A stretch of DNA of 64,000 bases, taken from the NCBI RefSeq assembly GCF_036962705.1, contig NZ_JBALOQ010000013.1, positions 124,001 through 188,000 on the forward strand, given 5' to 3'. Below, in pieces: positions 44,660 through 52,803 of this stretch. A model generated the notes under the pieces. It was given only the letters and a program-made list of their open reading frames with translations, ran no database searches and was not told where the DNA came from. The DNA is from Ferdinandcohnia sp036962705. GTDB lineage: Bacteria > Bacillota > Bacilli > Bacillales > Bacillaceae_L. Position 1 is the first letter of the stretch, and each line of letters starts with the position of its first letter. The translations under genes and the position numbers were made by a program.

Positions 44660-45226
44660 TTAGCTGTAAAACCCTAGGTCTCTTAGCTCACGAAGGGTTC
44701 GTGATACAGGCAATCCCACTACAGAAAAATAGTCGCCTTTAATCTGTTTAACAAGTGCAGATCCAAGTCCTTGAATTCCATATGAACCTGCTTTATCCGT
44801 TGGTTCGCCTGAAGCAACATATGCTTGAATTTCCTCATCTGTTAGATCCCAGAACGTCACTTCTGTTCTTTCAAAGAACAATTTTTGCGTGTCCTTAAAA
44901 AGAATCGCAACTCCTGTTACGACTTCATGTGTTTGATTTGATAAATTTTTTAATACTTGTATTGATTCCTGTTCAGTTTTAGGTTTACCTAAAAATTGGT
45001 TTTGAAACACAACAGCTGTATCTGCTGCAAGGATATAGGAATCTGGGAATTGTTTTTCAATTGCCTTTGCTTTTTTTAAGGCAATTGTCATGACTTTTTC
45101 TTCAGGAGTGAGAGTTTCGTCAATGGATTCATCAATATTACTGACGGAAACATCGAAGGAAAGTTTCACATTTCTAAGAAGTTCTTTTCGTCGTGGAGAA
45201 CCTGAGGCTAAAACGAGGTGTTGCAT
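44660..45226 (-). CDS. maf: Maf family nucleotide pyrophosphatase
   Basis: 188 residues from ATG 45226 (MQHLVLASGSPRRKELLRN), preceded by AAGGGTGA; an ATG seven codons upstream is less well placed. Signature SPRRKELL, catalytic region ILAADTAVVF, and SYGIQGLGSALVKQIKGDY. It hydrolyses non-canonical or UTP/dTTP-type nucleotides, and in B. subtilis influences septum formation. It lies downstream of spoIIB. Confidence 0.94.
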   Translation of the reverse strand: MQHLVLASGSPRRKELLRNVKLSFDVSVSNIDESIDETLTPEEKVMTIALKKAKAIEKQFPDSYILAADTAVVFQNQFLGKPKTEQESIQVLKNLSNQTHEVVTGVAILFKDTQKLFFERTEVTFWDLTDEEIQAYVASGEPTDKAGSYGIQGLGSALVKQIKGDYFSVVGLPVSRTLRELRDLGFYS

Positions 45227-45391
45227 GTTAAATTCACCCTTTTTCATTTTTTTCAGATTGGAAGATACCTGTTTATCGTAACAAACAAATCATCACTCTA
45301 CAATTATGTAAAATGTAATTTTCTAGATGATTTATTGTTTGAGAAAATTGATCCCTTTATGTAAAAGCCAAGAAAATCAGGCAATAAAAAA

Positions 45392-45417
45392 GGAAAGGAG
45401 TAGATATCCCCTTTCCA
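45392..45417 (-). terminator. Terminator of spoIIB
   Basis: GGAAAGG.G / C.CCTTTCC, followed on the minus strand by TTTTTTATTGCC. Confidence 0.75.
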
Positions 45418-45442
45418 TTTTCACTAAAAAATTGAATTTTGT

Positions 45443-46528
45443 CTAGCTTAATTCCGAAATCCAAACAGTATAGGCTTGATAAGCATTTAATAATGATTGC
45501 TGTGATTGCCATAAAGCTTTTTGGTCGCCGCCATTCTTGTATTCCTCTAGTTGTGTAAAAGCAGACTGGATGTTTGTATGGAATTCCTTAAGCTGTGCAT
45601 GTAGGCTGTCCGTCTTGATATCTTTTACCGTTGCTATTTGTTTCGATAGATTCTCCCATTGTCCATTATCGATTTCCCCTGTTCCGAAAGCCTGGGAAGA
45701 AAGTGCTGCTAATTCCTTAAATACTGGCAGGTCTACTTTGATTGCCTCTGAATCAGCTTTTCCTGCATTTGTATAGGAGCCACCAGGAATTTCGTATGTT
45801 TTTGTAAAAAATTCCGGAAAGGCTTCTTTGTATTTCGACTTAATCTCACTTACTACTCCTTGTTCAGCTCCTATTCCGGCAATTACAAAGAAAGCACCAT
45901 CCATGTTAACAGTAGTCGCCGCAAAGCCCTTTCCTTTTATTTCACTTACAGTTGTATTTGCAGATTCAGCAGTTGAAAATTTTCCTCCCTGGACTACCCC
46001 TGTGGTTAAGTTTTCTAAATCAATCGCAGTCTGGCCACTCACTGGCGCATCATCCTGTTTCCCAACAGGAGGTGGGCTATCATCAGCAACCTGTACTGGA
46101 GGTGCCTCGTTTTCCACAGGTCCAGCATTTACATCCTCAACTACTTTTAAAATCATGATCCCAAATCCACTTCCAAGGACAATTGCTAAAACAATAGAAA
46201 TAGCCAATTGCTTAATAGTGAATAGTGTAAATCCTTTTTTCTTTTTCGGTAAATACGGAATGCTACTAGTGCCTTTTGAATGTCGTAAATCTTCAATCGG
46301 GATCACCGGAATCTCTTTTTCCTTATGGGAATGATTTTTCAAGCTTTCATCTGGTAGAACCCAGCTAAACTTGTCCTCTTCTTCCTCTTGTGCCGCGGCA
46401 ACCTCTTCATTCTCTACAAAAATATGAGGTTTTTCCGTTTCGACAAAATCAGTTGTTTCTTTCTTTTCTTTTTTAACCTTTGAATCCTTACCATTAATTT
46501 TAATCGAAATCCGATTGTGCTTGTCCAT
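45443..46528 (-). CDS. spoIIB: Stage II sporulation protein B
   Basis: 361 residues from ATG 46528 (MDKHNRISIKINGKD), which has AGGTGGTG upstream; the open frame extends 36 codons further without a ribosome site. A cytoplasmic, charged N-terminal half is followed by one membrane segment (about 140-162), a spacer rich in P and D, and an outer SPOR-like domain (about 190-270, VVQGGKFSTAESANTTVSEI). In B. subtilis SpoIIB helps dissolve septal wall at engulfment. The position before maf matches B. subtilis. Confidence 0.88.
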   Translation of the reverse strand: MDKHNRISIKINGKDSKVKKEKKETTDFVETEKPHIFVENEEVAAAQEEEEDKFSWVLPDESLKNHSHKEKEIPVIPIEDLRHSKGTSSIPYLPKKKKGFTLFTIKQLAISIVLAIVLGSGFGIMILKVVEDVNAGPVENEAPPVQVADDSPPPVGKQDDAPVSGQTAIDLENLTTGVVQGGKFSTAESANTTVSEIKGKGFAATTVNMDGAFFVIAGIGAEQGVVSEIKSKYKEAFPEFFTKTYEIPGGSYTNAGKADSEAIKVDLPVFKELAALSSQAFGTGEIDNGQWENLSKQIATVKDIKTDSLHAQLKEFHTNIQSAFTQLEEYKNGGDQKALWQSQQSLLNAYQAYTVWISELS

Positions 46529-46595
46529 ATTTTCACCACCTATTAAGGGAAACGCTCTACTTTTTGTCAATCCTACCATACATAAAAAAAAAAAG

Positions 46596-46618
46596 AACAA
46601 GACATTTGTCGTCTTGTT
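46596..46618 (-). terminator. Second terminator after the pilus operon
   Basis: AACAAGAC / GTCTTGTT with a 7-nt loop, followed on the minus strand by C and eleven T. Confidence 0.85.
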
Positions 46619-46690
46619 ACTAGAGGTTTTCGTCAAATTCTTACAAGTAAAAACATTTGGTGGTTTTTTGGGACAGCTATAAACGTAAAA

Positions 46691-46708
46691 AACCCACTAA
46701 ATGTGGGT
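46691..46708 (-). terminator. First terminator after the pilus operon
   Basis: ACCCAC ATTTA GTGGGT then TTTTTTAC on the minus strand, starting right at the PRC-barrel gene's stop codon. With the stem at 46596-46618 it insulates spoIIB from the pilus operon. Confidence 0.8.
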
Positions 46709-47521
46709 CTATTCTTCAACATTCATTGACAATTCAACAAACACGCTTGGACCTTGATCTTGAGCCTTAATAATATCATCAACTGATAGATGAGTTCCTG
46801 ATGGAATTAAAACATTTCCTTCATTGTCCAGAATATCTTTTTTGACAATTTTACCGTAAAGAAGATCAACTTGTTTTAAGCGCAGTGCCTTTGACTCAGA
46901 TTCTTCGTGCTGATCAATTGAAGCATTAATTTCATCAAACGGACTTTGTGCTTCTGTTGCTGCAGGTAGTAGTTCTTCTATATCTACATCTTTCTGATTT
47001 TCAGTAGATTCTAGTTGTGGATTTTCTAAAGATTCGACTGAATCAAAGAATTTAGAAGAAGCATCCTCTTCAACAATGATAATGTCTCTACCATATGTAA
47101 GAACAGAATCTGATGCTAAGACAACTTCATTGCCGGAAACTTTTAATAATGTTCCTAAAAGATTTCCGGTTTCATCATCAACATAATATTCAAGGACTTC
47201 TCCTAATAACTGACCTTTTCGAGTCATTACTTTTGTATTTGTAATTTTAATTTTTTTATTTACAAGTGAATTCGCAATTGGAATTTCATTAAGATCAATG
47301 ACTGAGCTTTCACTTTCAATTGTAACTGCGTACTCCCCGATTCCGATTACTCTTTTGAATGGGATGGCTTTTACACTTACCTGCCAATCTTCGTGTTCAA
47401 TTGTAAGGAAATCGACTGAACCTTTTTCAGGGTTAATAACTAAAGATTTTACTTTTCCTATTTCTATTCCATCTATAATACTAATGATTGGTAACCCAAC
47501 TATTTCAACACTTTTTTTCAT
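46709..47521 (-). CDS. PRC-barrel domain protein of the pilus operon
   Basis: 270 residues, soluble, no signal or membrane segment. Two PRC-barrel-like domains are visible: about 3-80 (VGLPIISIIDGIEIGKVKSL) and about 90-155 (MTRKGQLLGEVLEYYVDDETG). An acidic spacer follows (about 158-205), then a third small beta domain (about 215-265, LLYGKIVKKDILDNEGNVLI) ending acidic. PRC barrels often mediate protein-protein or RNA-related contacts. It is the last gene of the pilus operon, 77 bp after the acidic membrane protein gene. Function unknown; I infer an adaptor role in pilus assembly or control. Confidence 0.75.
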   Translation of the reverse strand: MKKSVEIVGLPIISIIDGIEIGKVKSLVINPEKGSVDFLTIEHEDWQVSVKAIPFKRVIGIGEYAVTIESESSVIDLNEIPIANSLVNKKIKITNTKVMTRKGQLLGEVLEYYVDDETGNLLGTLLKVSGNEVVLASDSVLTYGRDIIIVEEDASSKFFDSVESLENPQLESTENQKDVDIEELLPAATEAQSPFDEINASIDQHEESESKALRLKQVDLLYGKIVKKDILDNEGNVLIPSGTHLSVDDIIKAQDQGPSVFVELSMNVEE

Positions 47522-47598
47522 AAATCATTCACCACACCTATTTATTTTTAAACATCGGCTTTTTCCATTCATTTTACCATGCTTTTCGCTATTTTTCG

Positions 47599-48933
47599 TC
47601 ATATATTGCAATATTCTTTTAACAAAAAGTTAATTTCCTGTAAAATAACAGGGTATTTTTCAAATCTGCCCTTATTTTGAGAAATTAATGAGTAAAGTTC
47701 ATCGTATTGCTTCGTTTTTATATAATGATCAATTAATAAACTGACAAAGGTATAATAATCGTGATCGTTAAATTCCGGATGAAGGTGATCCACTATCAAA
47801 TTTTCGTATTGAGTATTTGATAATTTATTCCGAGTAAGTTTTATTTGAGAGATCATAGTTGTAAAAAGTTGATGGCTTAGTTCATTATGATTTTCTTGTT
47901 GTTCCTGAATATGGTTTTCTCTATCAATAACATCCACAAATTCGGAACTAGAATGGTCAATCTCTGTTTCGTTGTTTTGCTGAGATTCTAGTTCGACTAC
48001 TTCAAGGTCTTCTATCTCTTCTATTTCGTTGATTCCTTCAATTTGATTATGTAGTTGTTCCTTAATTTCAGGTTCATTTTCTATAATAATGTCATCCTCT
48101 TCCGCTGAATAAACCTCGATCTCTTCTATTTCATGATTAATTGTCTCAAAATTTAAGATTTCCTCTATTTCACTTTCTTCATTTGGTGGTTCGTCACTGC
48201 TCACTTGTAAACTATCAAATTGAATTTCTTCAAGTGCTGGTGGGATGCTATGTAAAACCTCATCTTCACTTTCAGCTAATTCAATCGGTTGTATTTCTTC
48301 CGTTTCTTCTGATGCTTCAACTATTTCAATGTTATCTTGGATTTCATTATTGCTATCATTTAATTCCATTTCGATTTCTTTAAGCAAGTCATCAAAATCA
48401 GTATTTGGATTCTCATCATTTGTAACAATCTCATATGTATTTTCAGGTTCTTCATTTTCTACATACACATTTTCCAACTCGAAGTCATCTTCGTTTTGAT
48501 TATCCATTGTTTCAATTTCCTCTTCAATTTCATCTTCCACTTCTTGCGTTTGAGGAGAGGATAATTCTTGCTCTGAAACTAGATCCTCGTCTTTTTCATG
48601 CTTTTTTTGACTACGAATTTCTTCTTCAAGGTCATCTTCAATTTCAAATTTGATCACTTTATCTTCAATACCTGATGTATTTTCGGTACGAAGAAAGAGC
48701 TGTGTTCCAAATCTTTTACTTATTAAATATGAAAACCCTATAGCTAGCAGTATTAACACTAAGCCTATTTGCCATACGCCCATCACAGTTCGCGCAGCAA
48801 TTCCAATGATAAATACGATAAATGCACAAAAAAGAATAAGTAATTTTCCCTTCCTAGTAAACCCAAGTGGTAAAAAATAAATAATAGGTAGAACAAGTAA
48901 AAGAGATATTAATGCAATTACAAGAGATTCCAA
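47599..48933 (-). CDS. Acidic membrane protein of the pilus operon, unknown function
   Basis: 444 residues that I do not recognise. Three hydrophobic segments at about 5-22, 31-47 and 53-70 are followed by about 260 residues of extremely acidic low-complexity sequence (about 85-345, dominated by E, D, N, I). The C-terminal 90 residues are ordered-looking and helical (TMISQIKLTRNKLSNTQY through INFLLKEYCNI), with a TPR-like rhythm. It lies 26 bp after pilO and before the PRC gene. I infer an anchored protein with a long negatively charged tether presenting a small helical domain in the cytoplasm. Base composition of the tether is A+T-rich like its neighbours. Confidence 0.7.
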   Translation of the reverse strand: MESLVIALISLLLVLPIIYFLPLGFTRKGKLLILFCAFIVFIIGIAARTVMGVWQIGLVLILLAIGFSYLISKRFGTQLFLRTENTSGIEDKVIKFEIEDDLEEEIRSQKKHEKDEDLVSEQELSSPQTQEVEDEIEEEIETMDNQNEDDFELENVYVENEEPENTYEIVTNDENPNTDFDDLLKEIEMELNDSNNEIQDNIEIVEASEETEEIQPIELAESEDEVLHSIPPALEEIQFDSLQVSSDEPPNEESEIEEILNFETINHEIEEIEVYSAEEDDIIIENEPEIKEQLHNQIEGINEIEEIEDLEVVELESQQNNETEIDHSSSEFVDVIDRENHIQEQQENHNELSHQLFTTMISQIKLTRNKLSNTQYENLIVDHLHPEFNDHDYYTFVSLLIDHYIKTKQYDELYSLISQNKGRFEKYPVILQEINFLLKEYCNI

Positions 48934-48959
48934 GCTGTTATCACCTCTTTCTATTGAAA

Positions 48960-49748
48960 TTACTGATCTTTCTCGTCTTTTATTTCCAAACCTGGAGCTA
49001 ATGGATTCTTCTTATTGCTAGGAGGTGGAACGGTTAGTTTTGGCGCCTCATCAGCAAGCTCCGTATACTTAGGCATATAAAATGTTGAAATAGTTACATC
49101 ATAAACGAGTTGTTCAGCTACTTGATCCACTGACACAAGCTCTGGAGTACCTGTAAAACTCAATGAATTAACCCTAGTTATTCTCGTTTGATGTTCAAGA
49201 GCTGATAAGAACTTCTCCAATTCAACATAACTTGGTGATTGGACTTGTAAGGTAACGGTTATTTGGTTGAGCCCATTTATTAGTTCTGGATCAACTACCT
49301 CCTCTTCCTCAGTCTGTTGATCTGTTCCGTTATCATTGTTTCCTTGATTGTTTTCCGTCGCATTGTCAGGATTCGTTGCCTCTTGAAGTTCATCGGGTTG
49401 TATTTCATCAATTATAGTAAATTCACTCTCACTATAGGACATATTGATAACTCGGCTTTCTGATAAAGTTTCAGCACGACCGACATCCAAAACGATTTGC
49501 TCCACTAAAGGAATAACCGGTATTCTCTTTTGAATTTCTGTTGAGCTAATAACCGGCCCTTCATTCGTACGTTGATCAGAAATGACCTCTAATAGTCTTT
49601 GTTCTGTTTTGACACTGTTCTCTAATTGGGCTATTTTCAGCTTTACGGGTTTTACTAGAAGGAAATATGTCAAATAAAAAACACCGAATAAAAAGACCAT
49701 CGCTAGTACCAAATAAATTATTTGTTTACGTGAAAAATGGAGAGTCAT
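48960..49748 (-). CDS. pilO: Type IV pilus assembly protein PilO-like
   Basis: 262 residues: a short cytoplasmic end, one membrane segment (about 11-32), a coiled coil (about 33-55, LKIAQLENSVKTEQRLLEVI), and a ferredoxin-like outer domain (about 160-235, INGLNQITVTLQVQSPSYVE then LEKFLSALEHQTRITRVNSL). This is the PilO/GspM pattern. An inserted E/N/T-rich stretch lies at about 118-150. It starts 2 bp after pilN. Identified mainly by architecture and order in a pilM-N-O series. Confidence 0.82.
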   Translation of the reverse strand: MTLHFSRKQIIYLVLAMVFLFGVFYLTYFLLVKPVKLKIAQLENSVKTEQRLLEVISDQRTNEGPVISSTEIQKRIPVIPLVEQIVLDVGRAETLSESRVINMSYSESEFTIIDEIQPDELQEATNPDNATENNQGNNDNGTDQQTEEEEVVDPELINGLNQITVTLQVQSPSYVELEKFLSALEHQTRITRVNSLSFTGTPELVSVDQVAEQLVYDVTISTFYMPKYTELADEAPKLTVPPPSNKKNPLAPGLEIKDEKDQ

Positions 49749-49750
49749 AA

Positions 49751-50425
49751 TTATTTCCCCTCCTGCAATGACTTAATGGCACTCTTATCAAAAGTGATTT
49801 CATATTGAGCAAAATACCTAGGTAAAATATTAGTATTTTGATCTGATTCTATATTATTATCGGTTATAGCCTCAGTTTCTTTAATGTCATTATTCGTCTC
49901 AGCTTTTGTCTCGTTCGTATTAATTGCCCCTTCATCTTCCTCGATAATTGGGGTAGTTGAAACGGTTAACAGTCGTGCAGATTCGATAACTGGAGAATCT
50001 GTAAGTAACGCTAAATAATGGGCATTCTCAGTGTTAGTGTCAAACTGAACTTCTAACGAAACGACTCCATTCTCTGCATATAAAAAGTTTTGAACAAAGC
50101 CTCGTTCAGGTAATAATTCTGTTAAATGATTTAAAATCGGCACAGTTTCTACAAAATAACCATCTGCCCATACCACTGCTTTATCTAGATTAATCACATT
50201 ATTTGACTGATTGTCTGAGGCATCTTTTTGTTCTATTGCAGCCCGAGTTTCTTGTATAGTTGTAATTTGTTTTGTTAGCTTTTCTTCTAGTGAAGTTGCA
50301 TTTTTATATTGAATAAAAATAAACAGGAAGCCAATTAAAGCTACACTGATAATAAGAATGAGGGGTAGTAATTTAGCTCGGTTTTTAAATTCTTTTCTTG
50401 GCAGTAAATTAATATCTACAAGCAT
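49751..50425 (-). CDS. pilN: Type IV pilus assembly protein PilN-like
   Basis: 224 residues. The cytoplasmic N-terminus MLVDINLLPRKE carries the INLLP motif that docks into PilM in known systems. One membrane segment (about 20-41), a coiled coil and an outer domain (about 85-155) follow, then an N/E/T-rich stretch (about 165-205). Start 2 bp after pilM, end 2 bp before pilO. Confidence 0.88.
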   Translation of the reverse strand: MLVDINLLPRKEFKNRAKLLPLILIISVALIGFLFIFIQYKNATSLEEKLTKQITTIQETRAAIEQKDASDNQSNNVINLDKAVVWADGYFVETVPILNHLTELLPERGFVQNFLYAENGVVSLEVQFDTNTENAHYLALLTDSPVIESARLLTVSTTPIIEEDEGAINTNETKAETNNDIKETEAITDNNIESDQNTNILPRYFAQYEITFDKSAIKSLQEGK

Positions 50426-50427
50426 CC

Positions 50428-51399
50428 TTACACCTCTTTAAGAGCTAATCCTAATGGTAGAAAATAATGACTAGGCAGTTTATCAAATTTATCAATATTA
50501 TTTACCGGAATTTCATATCTGTCCATGAGTGTAGAACTGATGTCCGGAAGATTTGGATGATCCCCACTAACAAGAATCTTTGTAATTCGTTCTTTACCCT
50601 GCGTCATATTAAAACTATAAAAATTCATCACATGTTCGATTTCTTTAATCATTTCATCAATGAGAACCTCTAATTTACTACGATGACTATTCCATGTTAT
50701 ATCCGCTAGGGTATTAGTAGAATTTTGTTGAATATCCCAATCATTAATCGATGTTTCCAATGTCAGATGTCTCATGAACAAAGGAATATCCTGGTGAAAA
50801 ATGCTTAAGTTAGCGGATTGTAAATCAAATTGAAGCAATAAGGAATGCTCCTCTTCATTTGTTTTTTGACAAAAATGAAAGAGTCGATACATACAAAGTG
50901 GTGAAATATCAGCAGCAATTGGTTTTAATGAGACATCTTCCAATATAGAAGAGTATTCAAATGCAACATCTTCAGGAGCTGCAAATATTAGAACCTCTTT
51001 TTTCTTTTCATCTTCTGATAGTACTTTGAAATCAAGAACAGGCTCATCAAAAGGTAGATGAATGGTTGCCCCAAGCTCCAAATATATATATCCGATAATC
51101 TCATCATCCTTAACTTCAATAGGAATTGAAATCCTCCGAATCACAACAAATGGATCTGGGATGACGAACTGAACTTGAGTATTTTTTATCCCCCAATCTG
51201 TTACACATTCTTCTAATATTAAGTGTAATGTGTCTCTTTCCATAATTCTTCCGTCTTGAATAATACCAGGGGGTAAGTATTTTTCACGAAACTTTTGAAC
51301 AGTAATAGGGTTGGACCGTTTCACACCCACATAGCGAATAGCATGATCTTTTAAAATAATGTTTGCAATTTTACTTGATGAAAACAATGAAAAAGCCAT
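50428..51399 (-). CDS. pilM: Type IV pilus assembly protein PilM-like
   Basis: 323-residue cytoplasmic protein of the actin-like PilM fold that binds the PilN N-terminus. It has the family N-terminal pattern FSLFSSSKIANIILKDHAIR and the segment VQFVIPDPFVVIRRISIP. The first phosphate loop, normally D-I-G-S/T in PilM, is replaced here by IILKDHA, so nucleotide binding may be weak or lost. The C-terminal part has ITKILVSGDHPNLPDISSTL. Upstream neighbour is pilD (11 bp). Confidence 0.85.
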   Translation of the reverse strand: MAFSLFSSSKIANIILKDHAIRYVGVKRSNPITVQKFREKYLPPGIIQDGRIMERDTLHLILEECVTDWGIKNTQVQFVIPDPFVVIRRISIPIEVKDDEIIGYIYLELGATIHLPFDEPVLDFKVLSEDEKKKEVLIFAAPEDVAFEYSSILEDVSLKPIAADISPLCMYRLFHFCQKTNEEEHSLLLQFDLQSANLSIFHQDIPLFMRHLTLETSINDWDIQQNSTNTLADITWNSHRSKLEVLIDEMIKEIEHVMNFYSFNMTQGKERITKILVSGDHPNLPDISSTLMDRYEIPVNNIDKFDKLPSHYFLPLGLALKEV

Positions 51400-51410
51400 T
51401 ATGTATCCCC

Positions 51411-52172
51411 TTATCCTAGTAAATCTATATACAAAGCGATCAGCTCATGGCCAAAAAAATAAGCGATAAGCGTGCCAATGACAATGGAAGGACCAAAGGG
51501 CATTGGTTTTCCCTTTTTTACTTTGCCAAATGCAATCCCAATTAATCCAAGAATTGTTCCAATAAGGGTGGCAAGGAAAAATGAAAGTAGGACTAGCTTC
51601 CAACCTAATGCAATTCCGATTACGGCATATAGCTTGATATCTCCCCCACCCATTCCACCTTTGCTAACGATTGCAATAAGATATAGCAGAAGAAACCCAA
51701 CGACACTTCCTGCAATCATGTCCCACCACTGGTCGAGTGGAATAAAAATCCGTTCAATGAGAAGTAATGGGGCAAAGAATAGTAACACCTTATCTGGGAT
51801 AATCATGTATGTAATATCTGAAACAAAAATAATCACTAATAAAGATATCAAGGTCCAAGCGATGATCAATTCTTTTGACCATCCCACCAGCATTGGTGAA
51901 ATCGTGAAAAGAATTGCAGTAGCAAATTCGATTGAAGCATAAATCGGTGATATACGTGTTTTACAATTTCTGCACTTGCCTCCTTGCAATATGTATGAAA
52001 AGACAGGTACTAATTCAATTGCGGTAAGCTGGTGCTTACAAGTTGGACACGCAGATCGTGGTCGTACGATTGATTCGCCAATTGGGGTACGAAGGCCGAC
52101 TACGTTGAAGAAGGAGCCTAAAATTAACCCTACAACAAAAAAGTAAATATAAAGTAAAATCACAACAATCAA
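51411..52172 (-). CDS. pilD: Prepilin leader peptidase (A24 family, ComC/PilD)
   Basis: 253-residue membrane aspartic protease that removes prepilin leaders and may methylate the new N-terminus. The cytoplasmic loop has the zinc-type pairs CPTC (42-45) and CRNC (67-70). Catalytic aspartates are Asp119 (SDITYMIIPD) and Asp178 (GGGD motif, GGMGGGDIKLY). It is the positional counterpart of comC of B. subtilis (between folC and spoIIB), and may also process competence pseudopilins encoded elsewhere. Confidence 0.94.
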   Translation of the reverse strand: MIVVILLYIYFFVVGLILGSFFNVVGLRTPIGESIVRPRSACPTCKHQLTAIELVPVFSYILQGGKCRNCKTRISPIYASIEFATAILFTISPMLVGWSKELIIAWTLISLLVIIFVSDITYMIIPDKVLLFFAPLLLIERIFIPLDQWWDMIAGSVVGFLLLYLIAIVSKGGMGGGDIKLYAVIGIALGWKLVLLSFFLATLIGTILGLIGIAFGKVKKGKPMPFGPSIVIGTLIAYFFGHELIALYIDLLG

Positions 52173-52183
52173 TTCCTTATGTA

Positions 52184-52209
52184 AAGAAGTCCCATAAATG
52201 AGACTTCTT
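52184..52209 (-). terminator. Possible attenuator hairpin between pilin and pilD
   Basis: AAGAAGTC / GACTTCTT with a 10-nt loop in the 61-bp gap after the pilin gene, followed on the minus strand by TACATAAGG, a poor T run. It could protect pilin mRNA from decay or cause partial termination, so that pilin outnumbers the assembly proteins. Confidence 0.55.
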
Positions 52210-52233
52210 ATATAGTTATATAAAATTCAAAAT

Positions 52234-52665
52234 TTAAGTTGCCGGAGTTACTGGAGTTACATCTACATCTCGATTCAATAGGTTTTGTTCCGTAGGATAA
52301 GTTACTTCGCGCTCATCTTTTTCAACATGGATATCAGTATATCTGTATTCTCCGTTTTCAACAGTAATTGTTATTGAGTATGATTCAATATTTTCTAAAT
52401 AGTCTTCTAATCCATTATCGATTGCAGTAGTTGATGTATCATTATCGAAAGTTACAGTGGATGTTGGTGCTTCTGAAGCAACATAAAGTTTGGCAGCATT
52501 TAATACTTGAGTTGCATCAGCATGAACAGCATCATTACGGGACTTTTCAATCACATTCCCAATCGCCGGAACCGCAATTGCCGCAATAATCCCCAAAATT
52601 ACAATTACCGCTAATAACTCAATTAATGTTAATCCTTTTTGATTTTTTACATATTTATTAAGCAT
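52234..52665 (-). CDS. pilA: Type IV major pilin (prepilin)
   Basis: 143 residues. The class III signal is MLNKYVKNQKG followed by LTLIELLAVIVILGIIAAIA: cleavage after Gly11, Leu at +1 (Phe is commoner) and Glu at +5, giving a mature chain of 132 residues. The hydrophobic helix is followed by an acidic globular domain (VTFDNDTSTTAIDNGLEDYL) and a V/T/P tail; no cysteines. AAGGAGG precedes the ATG. It is the only pilin in the operon. Gene symbol by role. Confidence 0.9.
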   Translation of the reverse strand: MLNKYVKNQKGLTLIELLAVIVILGIIAAIAVPAIGNVIEKSRNDAVHADATQVLNAAKLYVASEAPTSTVTFDNDTSTTAIDNGLEDYLENIESYSITITVENGEYRYTDIHVEKDEREVTYPTEQNLLNRDVDVTPVTPAT

Positions 52666-52707
52666 ATCCCCATCTCCTCCTTAAGAACTAGTCTATATCT
52701 ACTATTT

Positions 52708-52713
52708 ATTATA
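52708..52713 (-). promoter_or_regulatory. Candidate internal promoter for the pilin gene
   Basis: TATAAT (complement of 52708-52713) about 42 bp upstream of the pilin start, with an overlapping extended form TGCTATTAT; no clear -35 box. The 138-bp gap before the pilin gene is by far the longest in the operon. Confidence 0.4.
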
Positions 52714-52803
52714 ATAGCAAATGCTGTTGAAAACACTAGAATTTTGTTTGATATGACAAAGTTTTAAACATTTCTTTACAAAACCATGGATATTTTTACC
52801 TTT

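Noticed and set aside
46529..46636. Longer N-terminus of SpoIIB with a hydrophobic stretch
   Set aside because: The extension includes the translated A-tract of a terminator and lacks a ribosome site; ATG 46528 has a good one.
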